Below are positions 1 through 8,249 of a DNA stretch of 42,365 nucleotides, piece by piece. The stretch is from positions 1-42,365 of the forward strand of contig NZ_LOHE01000050.1 of assembly GCF_001559865.1 (NCBI RefSeq), in the 5' to 3' direction. This stretch comes from Abyssisolibacter fermentans. GTDB taxonomy: Bacteria; Bacillota; Clostridia; Tissierellales; MCWD3. Every line of letters starts with the position of its first letter. Positions within the stretch are counted from its first letter, which is position 1. The position numbers were made by a program, and so were the translations under genes. A model generated the notes under the pieces. The model was not told the origin of the DNA. It searched no databases and saw only the letters and a list, made by a program, of their open reading frames with translations.

Positions 1-129
1 AGACATGAATACGCGTTAACAGGAAATATGTTATAATAAAACAAAATAATTCTTACATTATCACTAAGGGGTTTTTCTATCCCTATATTTCCTACAGTAA
101 ATTAACGCTATCATCATTTTAGAAGTTCA

Positions 130-158
130 TTGACACATATTTTGAATAGGAGTATAAT
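130..158 (+). promoter_or_regulatory. Sigma-A-type promoter of a short transcription unit
   Basis: TTGACA at 130-135 and TATAAT at 153-158 are separated by exactly 17 bases. Transcription should begin near 165. A terminator follows at 343-371, so the main product may be a transcript of only about 205 nt. Read-through would reach the ECF S component gene at 446. Confidence 0.75.
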
Positions 159-191
159 TCTATTAGTAAAAATATATGATAAATTTAAATA

Positions 192-302
192 ATGATTTCA
201 AATTTTTTGAGGCAATCCTTGAATAATTTGTTAAATACAAAGTATGACCTTGCAGAAAAGATTAGTCTGATTTGTGAAGGAATTAGTGTATATGAGAACT
301 GA
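192..302 (+). CDS. Possible 36-aa small protein between a promoter and a terminator
   Basis: This short reading frame is the only sizeable one inside the unit bounded by the promoter at 130-158 and the terminator at 343-371. The ATG at 192 has no visible ribosome binding site. An in-frame TTG at 219 sits six bases after GAGG (209-212) and would give a 27-residue product beginning MNNLLNTKYDLAEKISLI. I do not recognise a family. The transcript could equally be a non-coding RNA, so the coding call is weak. Confidence 0.25.
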   Translation: MISNFLRQSLNNLLNTKYDLAEKISLICEGISVYEN

Positions 303-342
303 TAAGCTATGATTAAGTATTGCTTATGAGTATTTTATAGTT

Positions 343-371
343 AACTTTCCTTTACAAAAGGAGAGTTTTTT
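343..371 (+). terminator. Intrinsic terminator of the short unit
   Basis: AACTTTCCTTT (343-353) pairs with AAAGGAGAGTT (357-367) across an ACA loop and is followed by a run of T to 371. It ends the unit started at 130-158 and may act as an attenuator for the gene at 446. Confidence 0.75.
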
Positions 372-445
372 AATGCGGAAAATTTGAATGAATTATTTAT
401 AATTTTAAATTAGGCATTAAAATAATTGATAGGGGGTTTAAAAAA

Positions 446-988
446 ATGAAAAATACGAACAACATAAAAAAACTTGTACAAGCATCAATATTTTTAGCTT
501 TTGCAATTATACTTCAACTTATAGGAAGAACATTCGTTCAGATCAATCCATTGCTTATAGGTCCATTAATTTGCACTGTTATTTTACTTACTACATATAG
601 TTGTGGTTTATTATTTGGCATACTTATAAGTATACTCATACCAGTAACTGCAATACCATTAGGCGCTTTAGCATCACCGTTAATTCCATTTGCTCCATTT
701 ATAGTTATTGGAAATATACTATTTGCAGTTGGGTTTGCAATTACTATGAAAAAGGGAACCATTGGGTTATGTACAGGAATTATACTTGCTACTTTAGTAA
801 AAGTTTTATTCCTAAGTTTTTCAGCTACAAAATTAATATATATGCTCAAATTGGATATTTCAGTACAAAGTGCTAAAATGATAGGTATGGCTTTTACAGC
901 ACCTCAAATTTTAATTTCATTAATTGGTGGTGCTGTAGCTGTTATTGCAATAGAGATATTGCAAAAAAGAAAAATTATTAAGCAATAA
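446..988 (+). CDS. ECF transporter S component (substrate-binding membrane subunit)
   Basis: A 180-residue, very hydrophobic protein with about five to six membrane segments, preceded by AGGGGG nine bases before the ATG. Length and the pattern of a short N-terminal positive patch (NNIKKLVQ) followed by tightly packed helices fit the S subunit of an energy-coupling factor vitamin transporter, which recruits a shared EcfA/EcfA'/EcfT module encoded elsewhere. No ATPase or T subunit lies nearby. The following gene encodes a HydE/BioB-type radical SAM enzyme 146 bases downstream, so the transported molecule may be related to that enzyme's substrate or cofactor; this is inference. The substrate cannot be read from sequence: the protein does not show obvious BioY or ThiT signatures to me. 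Confidence 0.7.
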   Translation: MKNTNNIKKLVQASIFLAFAIILQLIGRTFVQINPLLIGPLICTVILLTTYSCGLLFGILISILIPVTAIPLGALASPLIPFAPFIVIGNILFAVGFAITMKKGTIGLCTGIILATLVKVLFLSFSATKLIYMLKLDISVQSAKMIGMAFTAPQILISLIGGAVAVIAIEILQKRKIIKQ

Positions 989-1134
989 ATATTTTAGTTT
1001 AAGATTACTAATATATATTGGTATGAGATTTATTACAGAATATTATGCATAGTATAGTATGAGTAATTAATTAACTTTTTAAGAATTAATCATAAATTAT
1101 ATTAAGATAAAAAATGGAGAAGAGGTAAGATTTG

Positions 1135-2109
1135 ATGAAAATACAAACAAAAGCAGAAGTACTTGAAATATTAAGGATGCCATATGAAGAATTTAACCTT
1201 AATATAAAGATTAAGGCAAAAGAGACTCATATAAATCATAACAATAATACTATTGTTGTTACAGCTTTGCTTGGTTATGATAATATATGTAAGAATCAAT
1301 GCACATATTGTGGGATGAGAGCTGGTAATTCTGGACTGAAAAGATATAGAATGGGAATTGAAGATATAAAGAAAGCTGAAGAATCTGTAAAAAAACTAGG
1401 ATTACGAAGGATATTTCTTATTTCAGGGGAAGATCCAAAATATGATTTTAAAGATATAATTACAATGGTCGAGTATGGCAAAAAATTAGGATTATTTGTA
1501 AGTTTAGCAGCAGGTGAATTTAGTCTTGAAAAATATAAAGCTTTAGAAACTGCAGGATTAGATGAATATGTACTAAAATTTGAAACTTCAGATCAAGATA
1601 CTTTCGCAAAAATAAAGCCATCTACAACTTTTGAAAACAGAATGAGATGTATAGAATATATAAAAAATAGTACAATGAGTTTAGCCTCTGGTAATATTAT
1701 CGGGTTGCCACATCATACCCTAGAACATGTAGCTGATGATATAATGCTAATGAAAAAACTTGATATTAGCTGGGCACCAATTATTCCTTATATGCCAGTT
1801 CCTAATACACCACTTGCAAAGGAAGGTGGCAGAGGGAGTTTAGAAACTACAATAAAAGAAATAGCTATATTAAGAATGATGATGCCTAATGTAAATATTA
1901 CAGCGCAACAGCCAGGGGAGGATGTAAAGAATGGCTTGGCAGATGTTCAAGGAAACTTGAATGCTTTAAGTTCAGGTGCAAATATGCTTTTTGTAGATAT
2001 GTTACCACAAAACTTAGTAAAAGACTTTAATGTAATAGATAATAGAATGATTGAAGGTATAGATAATGTGGATAGATTAGTTAAAATGTCGGGTATGAAT
2101 CGTAGTTGA
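1135..2109 (+). CDS. Radical SAM enzyme of the HydE/PylB/BioB group
   Basis: A 324-residue radical SAM protein. Cys52, Cys56 and Cys59 in CKNQCTYCGMR form the CxxxCxxC site for the 4Fe-4S cluster that cleaves S-adenosylmethionine; the Tyr-Cys-Gly context and the following RYRMGIEDI match HydE and PylB. Later segments (SGEDPKYD, IIGLPHHT, PYMPVPNTPLA, NITAQQPGED) follow the HydE/BioB TIM-barrel order. The ATG at 1135 was preferred over an upstream TTG because AGAGGT lies eight bases before it. No hydrogenase, HydF or HydG gene is visible, so a true FeFe-hydrogenase maturation role is uncertain; it may be a HydE paralogue. The C terminus runs directly into a helicase-regulator remnant, so the last few residues could have been altered by a deletion. 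Confidence 0.8.
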   Translation: MKIQTKAEVLEILRMPYEEFNLNIKIKAKETHINHNNNTIVVTALLGYDNICKNQCTYCGMRAGNSGLKRYRMGIEDIKKAEESVKKLGLRRIFLISGEDPKYDFKDIITMVEYGKKLGLFVSLAAGEFSLEKYKALETAGLDEYVLKFETSDQDTFAKIKPSTTFENRMRCIEYIKNSTMSLASGNIIGLPHHTLEHVADDIMLMKKLDISWAPIIPYMPVPNTPLAKEGGRGSLETTIKEIAILRMMMPNVNITAQQPGEDVKNGLADVQGNLNALSSGANMLFVDMLPQNLVKDFNVIDNRMIEGIDNVDRLVKMSGMNRS

Positions 2110-2464
2110 AAGTCCTGGAATATTACCTAGACTTGTGAAATTAGATAACATGAGGAATATTCATTTTTCAAGAAATCCAAAGATTGCAGGATTTTTAAAA
2201 GACTACATCTATGTAAAAGAATTTGGCGAAGGTGTGGATCGAATGTTTATTGAAATGGAATCAATTGGACTGCCAGCACCTAAAAACGAAAAAGTGGCTT
2301 TTATGACAAAAGTGACTGTAAAAAACAATGCTGAACGTTATGAGCACATAAATGAGCATATAAATGAACACATAAACGTAAAACAAGGGGACGGTTCATT
2401 TATTTGCATAAAAATAACATCAAAAGGGACGGTTCGTTTTGATTCCAAAGGAGGAGTATATTAA
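2105..2464 (+). pseudogene. C-terminal remnant of a RecG-like/AlbA_2 (divergent AAA-4) regulator
   Basis: In one frame from about 2105 the sequence reads VESPGILPRLVKLDNMR, then NIHFSRNPKIAGFLKDY and EFGEGVDRMFIEM. This is the conserved ATP-binding C-terminal part of ATP-dependent DNA helicase RecG-like/AlbA_2 transcriptional regulators, which are normally about 400-500 residues. The N-terminal part is absent and the remnant abuts the stop codon of the radical SAM gene. A GTG at 2135 would permit translation of 109 residues, but there is no ribosome binding site in a suitable place. Downstream it contains ENI-like repeats (HINEHINEHIN) and runs into GGGACGG repeats, which are read in frame at its end. 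Confidence 0.75.
2387..2435 (+). repeat. Two GGGACGGTTC repeat units
   Basis: GGGGACGGTTC at 2387-2397 and GGGACGGTTC at 2426-2435. The first is followed by a stretch (CATTTATTTGCATAAAAATA) almost identical to that following the copy at 5394. Further family members lie at 28927-28973, 31633 and 40498, mostly between genes. Confidence 0.7.
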
Positions 2465-2692
2465 GAAACGATAACAAGTATTATTTACTAATAACGACCT
2501 TTTGCCTTGATGAATTATATCAAACCTTAATTGGCGTAACAGATAGAGTTAAAAAGTGGGTGATATGTAAATATGGATAGTATGTAGTAGCAATTGAAAA
2601 AAATGAAATGATAGTCTTATTTTAACAAATTTCTTACAACCTATAGTATATAATAATAATGAAATTTATTAAATTATAGGAGGAAGAAAAAA

Positions 2693-3579
2693 AAGAAAAA
2701 ATTATTAAGCTTGATGTTAATTGCTGCTATCATATTAACATCGAATATGTATGCAAGTGGCAACACTGGGAATGTCGGAGAAACAATTACGCTAATCAAA
2801 TATGATCACTTAACAAAAGAAGAAAGTACGATAGAGATATCAAATATTAATGCGTTTACAGTTGAAGAACGCAATAGTCTAGGGTGGAAACCCGATGACT
2901 TTTCAATATCTTCAATAGTTGGAGACGATAATCGAACTCAAATTACTAACACTACAGCGCATCCATATTATGCTATTGCCTATGTAAGTGTAAAATTTAC
3001 AGATGGATCTTCATATGGTAGTACTGGATATATGGTTTCTCCGAATGTTCTATATGCTCTGGTCATGCCATAAAAAAACCAAGTAAAACGGTAGATACGA
3101 TTACAGCATATCCAGGAAGAAATGGTTCAAGCAAACCTATTTCTGCTACTGCAACAACGCATTATGTTGATAGTAAATATAGTGGGACAGGAAACGAATA
3201 CGATTATGGAATTGTTGAATTAAATTCAAATATTGGTAATACTTCTGGTTGGTTAGGGTTGCATGTTCCATCATCTGACAGTGGAATCAATAATAAAAGC
3301 ATAACAGTTACAGGTTATCCTGGAGATAAACCTTCAGGAACAATGTGGAGCGATAGTGGTACAACTTATGACGTTTCCACGCGTACATTTAAGCATAATG
3401 CAGATACAATGGGAGGACAAAGTGGCTCACCTATATGTTTTTATAGTGGTTCAACGTATGGATATCAATCAATAGGAATTCATATTGCAGGAGCAAATGA
3501 CGATACTTATAATGTAGGAAGAAGAATTACAAAGACACTTTTTGATTGGTTAGTAAATCAGGGATATGTTACGCAATAA
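2693..3579 (+). pseudogene. Broken V8/glutamyl-endopeptidase-like secreted serine protease (S1B)
   Basis: Two frames together encode a complete trypsin-fold serine protease: signal peptide (KKLLSLMLIAAIILTSNM), catalytic His in SGHAI near 3058-3072, Asp in YDYGIVEL, and Ser in GGQSGSPI at about 3412-3435. Two lesions are visible. At 3056-3060 the reading frame shifts; one extra base would restore LYASGHAI. In addition, AGGAGG at 2678-2683 is followed nine bases later by AAG (2693) rather than ATG, in the place where MKKLLSL should begin; only a TTG at 2711 or ATG at 2714 remains, 27-30 bases from the binding site. Protein family is confident; the loss of function is inferred from both lesions. 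A sequencing error could explain the frameshift alone but not both. Confidence 0.85.
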
Positions 3580-3610
3580 TAATTTATTATTAAAATGAGG
3601 GAGATAATGC

Positions 3611-3937
3611 ATGAAAAAAATAATATATGCAGTTGGAGTAGTTTCTATACTTCTAGTAGTGACTATCTTCACTACTAAGAATTCGCAGGTGGAGCATACA
3701 TTACATGGCGTGATACAAGAGATCTATGATGCAGACATTGTAATAAAAGTTGACGATAGCCCAATAGATTATAGTATTATAATAAGTGAAAATACGGTTA
3801 TTCGTATTAACGATAACATCGTAACTATTGAACAGTTACATGTTGGAAGCACTATTAAAGTAGTATATGATGGGGATATAGGTGAAACAAATCCAATGGT
3901 TATTTTTAAGTGCTATTCAATAGATGTAGTAGATTAA
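3611..3937 (+). CDS. Small exported or membrane-anchored protein, function unknown
   Basis: A 108-residue protein starting MKKIIYAVGVVSILLVVTIF, a typical signal peptide or N-terminal anchor, followed by about 85 residues predicted to be mainly beta strands (GVIQEIYDADIVIKVDDS, IIISENTVIRIN, GSTIKVVYDGD). The layout resembles small OB-like exported proteins such as the DUF3221/YobA type of bacilli, but no catalytic residues or cysteine lipobox were found, so no function is claimed. It starts 31 bases after the broken serine protease, with GAGGGAG upstream of the ATG, and probably formed an operon with it. A strong hairpin at 3971-4024 ends the unit. Confidence 0.65.
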   Translation: MKKIIYAVGVVSILLVVTIFTTKNSQVEHTLHGVIQEIYDADIVIKVDDSPIDYSIIISENTVIRINDNIVTIEQLHVGSTIKVVYDGDIGETNPMVIFKCYSIDVVD

Positions 3938-3970
3938 CTTTATTTCCTAAATTCAAATCAAATTTACAAA

Positions 3971-4024
3971 ATATATATATGGGCTGTTACACTTCATAAT
4001 TAGTGTATAGCCCTTATATATATA
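3971..4024. terminator. Hairpin between convergent genes, probable bidirectional terminator
   Basis: GGGCTGTTACACT (3981-3993) pairs with AGTGTATAGCCC (4002-4013), and flanking alternating A/T stretches extend the stem on both sides. It lies between the plus-strand gene ending at 3937 and the minus-strand gene ending at 4134. The flanks are AT alternations rather than a clean T run. Confidence 0.6.
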
Positions 4025-4133
4025 TAAAGTGTAGTCAATTAATTGAGTTTGTCCAAAAGACAGTACTTCAAAAATCTATTAAAGTGTAAGAGCATTGCCG
4101 CTTTATAATTATCACAGTGAGAGTTATACTAGA

Positions 4134-5015
4134 TTAGTCGTTTTTATTCAACCATTTAATAAGTACTTCTATATATTTTTCATTTTCTTCTACGAATGGC
4201 ATATGGCGGCTGAATTCAAATAATTCCCATTCTGAATTTGGAATCTTATCATACATAATTTTTGCAATAAGTGGTGAACAAAGATCAAGTAAACCGCTGG
4301 TGATTAGACAAGGCTCTTGAATATCTTCAATCTCTTTCAAAAAATCAAAATTTTTTAATGTACCAGATGGGCTGAACTCATTCTGTCCCCATGCAGTTAG
4401 ATAAGACTCTGTTCCAGCAACCTTTGGACGTTTTAAGCATTCTGGTGAATCTAGTCCTACTGGGTCTGCACAGTGACGAAGCATGAATTCTGCTTCTGCT
4501 TCCTGATATTCTTTTGACGAAAAATCTCCAGATTTTTCTGCTTTCGCAATGGCATCCTGCATTTCCTTTGGAAGGTATGTAACTCTTCGACGCTGTTCTT
4601 TTTCCCATAATGCAGCAGATGGTAAAGTACTAGATAAGATATAGCTCTTGATTCCTTGTGGTTTGTATTCGCAAGCGTATTGAATTGCCTGCATTCCTCC
4701 CCAGGATTGTCCCAATAAGTGAATTTTGTCTAAGTCTAAATGGTTACGTAATTGGATTAATTCTTCAATCCATGTTTTGGCACACCACAAGTCAGGATGG
4801 GAAGGTGTTTTAGACAATCCGCATCCTAATTGGTCATACATAATAACCGCACGTCCATCTTCCGCAATTTTATCAAGTACTTCGAAATAATTATGTGTAG
4901 AACCAGGTCCCCCGTGTAATAAAACCAATGGCTTTTTATTTCCTGTACATTCACCTACTATACGATAGTAAGTTTTATATTCTAGATATGGCATATAGCC
5001 TTTAGTAATCTTCAT
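4134..5015 (-). CDS. pip: Proline iminopeptidase-like alpha/beta hydrolase (family S33)
   Basis: A 293-residue alpha/beta hydrolase. It has HGGPGS for the oxyanion hole, the nucleophile elbow GQSWGG with catalytic Ser, an Asp near SGLLDL and a His in SRHMPF. HGGPGS plus GQSWGG is characteristic of proline iminopeptidase, which removes N-terminal proline from peptides in the cytoplasm. The ATG at 5015 (MKITKGYMPYL) was chosen because AGGAGG lies seven bases upstream; a longer frame to 5060 only reads the remnant upstream. The 3' tail of a Xaa-Pro aminopeptidase remnant overlaps its start, and the promoter at 5234-5262 presumably drives both. Pairing of two proline-specific peptidases suggests a proline peptide salvage unit that lost one member. 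Confidence 0.85.
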   Translation of the reverse strand: MKITKGYMPYLEYKTYYRIVGECTGNKKPLVLLHGGPGSTHNYFEVLDKIAEDGRAVIMYDQLGCGLSKTPSHPDLWCAKTWIEELIQLRNHLDLDKIHLLGQSWGGMQAIQYACEYKPQGIKSYILSSTLPSAALWEKEQRRRVTYLPKEMQDAIAKAEKSGDFSSKEYQEAEAEFMLRHCADPVGLDSPECLKRPKVAGTESYLTAWGQNEFSPSGTLKNFDFLKEIEDIQEPCLITSGLLDLCSPLIAKIMYDKIPNSEWELFEFSRHMPFVEENEKYIEVLIKWLNKND

Positions 5016-5195
5016 AACAAACCTCCTTATCTCTATTGTGTTCAGGAACAATAAATACATCTTTTGTATATGTATTTAATACTTCGTAGCCGTATTCAGT
5101 TGTGATAAAAAGCTCTTTAATACGAATACCTATTCCTTCTTCTGGAATATAAATTCATGGTTCTGTGTGTGAACGTTTAATTTTTTTATATCCAT
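5002..5195 (-). pseudogene. Internally deleted Xaa-Pro aminopeptidase (M24) remnant
   Basis: Reading leftward from 5195, a ribosome binding site (GGGGG) and ATG start MDIKKLN, then within about 35 bases the sequence changes to the C-terminal end of an M24 aminopeptidase: EP-stop-IYIPEEGIGIRIKEL and FITTEYGYEVLN. The canonical residue in EPGIYIPEEG is replaced by a TGA codon. The family is normally about 350-440 residues, so almost all of the catalytic domain is gone while both ends and the promoter are kept. Its reading frame ends with TAA at 5002-5004, overlapping the first codons of the pip-like gene. Confidence 0.75.
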
Positions 5196-5233
5196 AGTTA
5201 TCCCCCTTATTTTAGTTATTAAATACTAATATG

Positions 5234-5262
5234 ATAATATTCTTGTCTGTTGAAAATGTCAA
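5234..5262 (-). promoter_or_regulatory. Promoter for the M24 remnant and pip-like gene
   Basis: On the minus strand TTGACA (5262-5257) and TATTAT (5239-5234) are spaced 17 bases apart. Transcription would start near 5227 and cross the remnant into the hydrolase gene. Confidence 0.7.
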
Positions 5263-5299
5263 TGTAGATATTTTTACTTTCTAGATTTTTTCTAGGTGA

Positions 5300-5424
5300 T
5301 TGCATGAAGCAAGGAGACGGAGTTATCGCTTCTATTGAAACAATCTGTTAGAATAATCATGAGGTGATAGATATGCCAAGTACAGTAAACAAAGGGACGG
5401 TTCATTTGTTTGCATAAAAATAAC
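5300..5424 (+). mobile_element. Probable fragment of a REP-associated transposase locus with GGGACGG repeat
   Basis: GAGGTGATAGAT precedes an ATG that opens MPSTVNKGTVHLFA then stops. The beginning MPxT resembles the start of REP-associated Y1 (IS200-like) transposases, but only the first few codons remain before GGGACGGTTC (5394-5403). The repeat and the following bases match 2387-2415. The association of this repeat family with such transposases is inference from the motif and position. Confidence 0.4.
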
Positions 5425-5460
5425 ATAATAACTATAATAAGGATTAAAATATTTAGTATA

Positions 5461-5509
5461 AAAAAGTATAGGTTTTTATGATAAACCATATAAAAGAGCT
5501 ATACTTTTT
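5461..5509. terminator. Long AT-rich hairpin
   Basis: AAAAAGTATAG (5461-5471) pairs with CTATACTTTTT (5499-5509), with a nested GGTTT/AAACC hairpin inside (5471-5486). It ends in T residues on both strands. No gene immediately before it is intact, so its present role is unclear. Confidence 0.4.
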
Positions 5510-5690
5510 ATTACTAAAATGTAAATCAAAAAGGATAGTTCATTTTGAGTAGTAATGGTTTTTTTGTATTTATAATAAGAAAATTATTCCTCATATTACA
5601 TGCAATAGATATATATAGGAATCTAACTAAAATGACATTATTATTTTGTACTTGATCGCTAGGAACAGTTCTATTGATTGATATAAGAGT

Positions 5691-5733
5691 AAAAAACACA
5701 ATAATCGTTATAAATTTGATTGTTGTGTTTTTT
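5691..5733. terminator. Strong hairpin with T tails on both strands
   Basis: AAAAAACACAATAATC (5691-5706) pairs with GATTGTTGTGTTTTTT (5718-5733) across an 11-base loop. This resembles a bidirectional intrinsic terminator. No coding region was found between 5265 and 5860, so it may be a relic of a lost gene or insulate the two neighbouring units. Confidence 0.5.
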
Positions 5734-5865
5734 ATGTGCGTAAAACTTCGATTGCTTGCTCCTTTGTAAATTGTTTTTGATAAAAGACGAGTAAAAATAC
5801 TCAAAAGCAATTATTTTTTGAAAGCTAGTTGAAATAATTATAATTGAAATACAATGGTAAATGGC

Positions 5866-6012
5866 TTGACAAGGGAGATATAAATATGGTAAAATATAGT
5901 AAATATTGAAAATAAAAGCAAATAGTTTGCTTTTAAAATAAAGAATCAGCTTACTAAAATTATTTAAAATTAGGGAGGTGTTCTCATTGTATAAGTAGTA
6001 CGTTAGTAAGCT
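5866..6012 (+). promoter_or_regulatory. Promoter and folded leader of the subtilase gene
   Basis: TTGACA at 5866-5871 and TAAAAT at 5890-5895 (18-base spacer) form the likely promoter, giving a leader of about 155 bases. Within it AAAAGCAAA/TTTGCTTTT makes a small hairpin near 5913-5933, and AGCTTACTAA (5948-5957) is perfectly complementary to TTAGTAAGCT (6003-6012), enclosing a GGGAGGTG followed by a three-codon frame. The structure could protect the mRNA or regulate it; no known riboswitch class is recognised. Confidence 0.55.
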
Positions 6013-6056
6013 TGAGAAGATAATAGTTTTAAAAAAAACAAATAGGAGGTAATTAG

Positions 6057-7769
6057 ATGAATAATGTATTTAAAAACAAAAAAATGCTCGTGACTTTATT
6101 ATGTATGTTTATGTTAGTATCAATTGGTAGCTATGGATTTGCAAATGAAGTAGAATTTATAACTAACAAACCAATAGCAAATTTGGAAGTCAAGGAAATA
6201 AATAAGATTTATGATGCTGATGGAGACAAGCTAGTTGAAAGCTTAGAAGAAAAAATGAAAGAAACTAAGAGTGATGAAAAACTTTTTGTCACTGTAGTAT
6301 TTAAGGAAAAATTTGATGGTGTCAAAGACCAAGTTAAAAAAGTGTTAGGTGATTATAATACTAAGTACGAATTTAAAAACATACCCGCAGCAACTATGAA
6401 GTTGAATAAGAATCAAATTAATAAATTATCTAAACTTGATATTGTACAGCAAATAGAATATGACGAAGAAGTTAAAGCATTTATGAATACAGCTAGATAT
6501 TGGTATGGAACAGAAAAGGCTTGTAATGACTTTGGTGTAGATGGGAATAGAGATGGAAATATAAATAGCTATTCAGCAAATGATGTAGTTATCGCTGTAA
6601 TAGATACGGGGATTGATGAAGGACATGTTGATTTAGATAATGGAAAAGTTATTGGATGGAAAGACTACGTTAATAACCAAAATTCTCCTTATGATGACAA
6701 TGGACATGGTACCCATGTTTCTGGAATAATAGCAGGAGAAGGAGATGGAAATGCAATATATCAGGGTGTTGCTAAAGGTGCTGCATTAGTAGGACTTAAG
6801 GTACTTGACTCTAATGGTTCAGGTTCTATGAGTGATGTAACTGCTGCAATAGACTGGTGTGTTACAAATAAGAACACTTATGGCATCGATGTTATTAATT
6901 TGAGTTTAGGAACTTCAGGTAGTTCAGATGGAACAGATGCTGCATCATTAGCAGTAAACAATGCTTATGCAAATGGTATTATAGTTGCTGTAGCTGCTGG
7001 AAACAGTGGGTCTGCAAAATATACGATAGGTTCACCGGGAGCAGCTGCCGATGCTTTAACAGTTGGAAGTATGGTAGATGTTGGAGAAGGCGGATTTCAA
7101 CTTGCTTATTATTCAAGTAGAGGATATACTGCTGATGATAGAATAAAACCTGATATTTGTTCACCAGGTACAAATATTACTGCACCACAAGCAAATACAA
7201 CAAGTAGTTATGTAAGTAAAAGTGGAACAAGTATGGCTACTCCATTTACTGCTGGTGTAATAGCATTGATGTTAGATGCTAATTCTAATTTAACACCTTC
7301 TCAAATAAGAAATATATTGACAACTACAGCTCAGGACTGGGGTCCAAACGGTCAAGATATTGATTATGGTTATGGTAAAATAGATGGATATAACGCTGTT
7401 AAACAAGCAGGTAATTACAGCGGAAGTAATTTGACTTTGCCTAACCATATATATAATTCAGAAACTTTAGCAAATACAGGTTCAGCAGATATGTGGGAAT
7501 TTACTGTTAATGATACTAGCTATCCAATTTCTGTAACTTTTATAATGCCTGATTGGGACTCAAGTACTGATTTTGACATATATTTATATGATTCAAACGG
7601 AAATCAACTAAAACGTTCTATAGGTACTTCAAGGCAAGAACAGCTAAGTTTTACACCTACAAGTACAGGTATATATAAACTCAAAGCGTATTCGTACAGA
7701 GGAAGTGGTAATTATTTCTTTGATTTAAGTGTTGGAGGAACAAATTTAACTTTAACACAGGATCAGTAA
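6057..7769 (+). CDS. Secreted subtilisin-like serine protease (S8) with PPC domain
   Basis: A 570-residue exported protease. Residues 1-29 form a signal peptide; about 75-140 is an inhibitor I9-type propeptide (LFVTVVFKEKFDG and following). The catalytic domain has Asp183 in AVIDTGID, His217 in NGHGTHVSG, oxyanion Asn316 in AAGNSG and nucleophile Ser392 in SGTSMATP, all present and in order. Residues from about 455 to the end form a beta-rich bacterial pre-peptidase C-terminal (PPC) domain (DIYLYDSNGNQL, GIYKLKAYSY). AGGAGGT lies six bases before the ATG. It should be secreted, processed by removal of the propeptide and used for extracellular protein breakdown. It stands alone between its own promoter and a hairpin at 7802-7836. 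Confidence 0.93.
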   Translation: MNNVFKNKKMLVTLLCMFMLVSIGSYGFANEVEFITNKPIANLEVKEINKIYDADGDKLVESLEEKMKETKSDEKLFVTVVFKEKFDGVKDQVKKVLGDYNTKYEFKNIPAATMKLNKNQINKLSKLDIVQQIEYDEEVKAFMNTARYWYGTEKACNDFGVDGNRDGNINSYSANDVVIAVIDTGIDEGHVDLDNGKVIGWKDYVNNQNSPYDDNGHGTHVSGIIAGEGDGNAIYQGVAKGAALVGLKVLDSNGSGSMSDVTAAIDWCVTNKNTYGIDVINLSLGTSGSSDGTDAASLAVNNAYANGIIVAVAAGNSGSAKYTIGSPGAAADALTVGSMVDVGEGGFQLAYYSSRGYTADDRIKPDICSPGTNITAPQANTTSSYVSKSGTSMATPFTAGVIALMLDANSNLTPSQIRNILTTTAQDWGPNGQDIDYGYGKIDGYNAVKQAGNYSGSNLTLPNHIYNSETLANTGSADMWEFTVNDTSYPISVTFIMPDWDSSTDFDIYLYDSNGNQLKRSIGTSRQEQLSFTPTSTGIYKLKAYSYRGSGNYFFDLSVGGTNLTLTQDQ

Positions 7770-7801
7770 AACTAATTAGATAATAATATGTTTGCAAATA
7801 A

Positions 7802-7836
7802 TAGTTCCCTCTTGGTTTTAGACTAAGGGGGAACTA
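7802..7836 (+). terminator. Hairpin after the subtilase gene
   Basis: TAGTTCCCTCTTGG pairs with CTAAGGGGGAACTA (7823-7836), 32 bases after the stop codon. It lacks a clear T run, so termination efficiency is uncertain. Confidence 0.5.
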
Positions 7837-7868
7837 TAATAATCATCAAGTAGGGATGATTCGAAACT

Positions 7869-8246
7869 GCTGAAAAACACTTTTTATAATATATAAATTT
7901 GAAAATCAAAAAGGACTTTTCATATGAATGTTAAATTATATATATGAATGTGTTTTTGTATGGTTAAAATTGAGTACAAACAACAGAACATATATTCAAT
8001 AATCTATAATAAAATACCAGAAAATCATTTATTTAAACAAATTGGAAAAGTAGATGACTATAGTTTTATCAATGATATGTTTAAGGATAACTATTGTGTA
8101 TACTATGGAAGACCAGCTAAAGAACCTGAAATGATGATAAAATTATTAAATATTACAGTACCTATATAATTTATCAGATAGACAAGTAATAGAAGAAGCT
8201 AACGTAAATATAGCGATATATCAATAGATGACATAATGAAAGAAGG
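7869..8246 (+). mobile_element. IS1182-family left end with truncated transposase
   Basis: The element end starts with GAAAAACAC and an inverted partner GTGTTTTT just before an ATG at 7960. The reading frame (EYKQQNIYSIIYNKIPENHL, then FINDMFKDNYCVYYGRPAKE) is the N terminus of an IS1182-type transposase. A frameshift near 8146 moves the continuation LQYLYNLSDRQVIEEANVNI to another frame, and homology stops near 8230. Only about 95 of some 450-500 residues remain. Two other copies of the same left end are at 30697 and 32307. Confidence 0.75.
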
Positions 8247-8249
8247 AAT

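Noticed and set aside
538-849. Long frame opposite the ECF S component
   Set aside because: It is the antisense shadow of a hydrophobic gene; the plus-strand frame has a ribosome binding site and helix pattern.
3056-3072. Programmed frameshifting in the V8-like protease
   Set aside because: There is no slippery heptamer or stimulatory structure, and the start codon is also lost, so decay is the simpler reading.
5526-5810. 94-codon minus-strand frame
   Set aside because: It reads straight through the strong hairpin at 5691-5733, has no family resemblance and no credible start.
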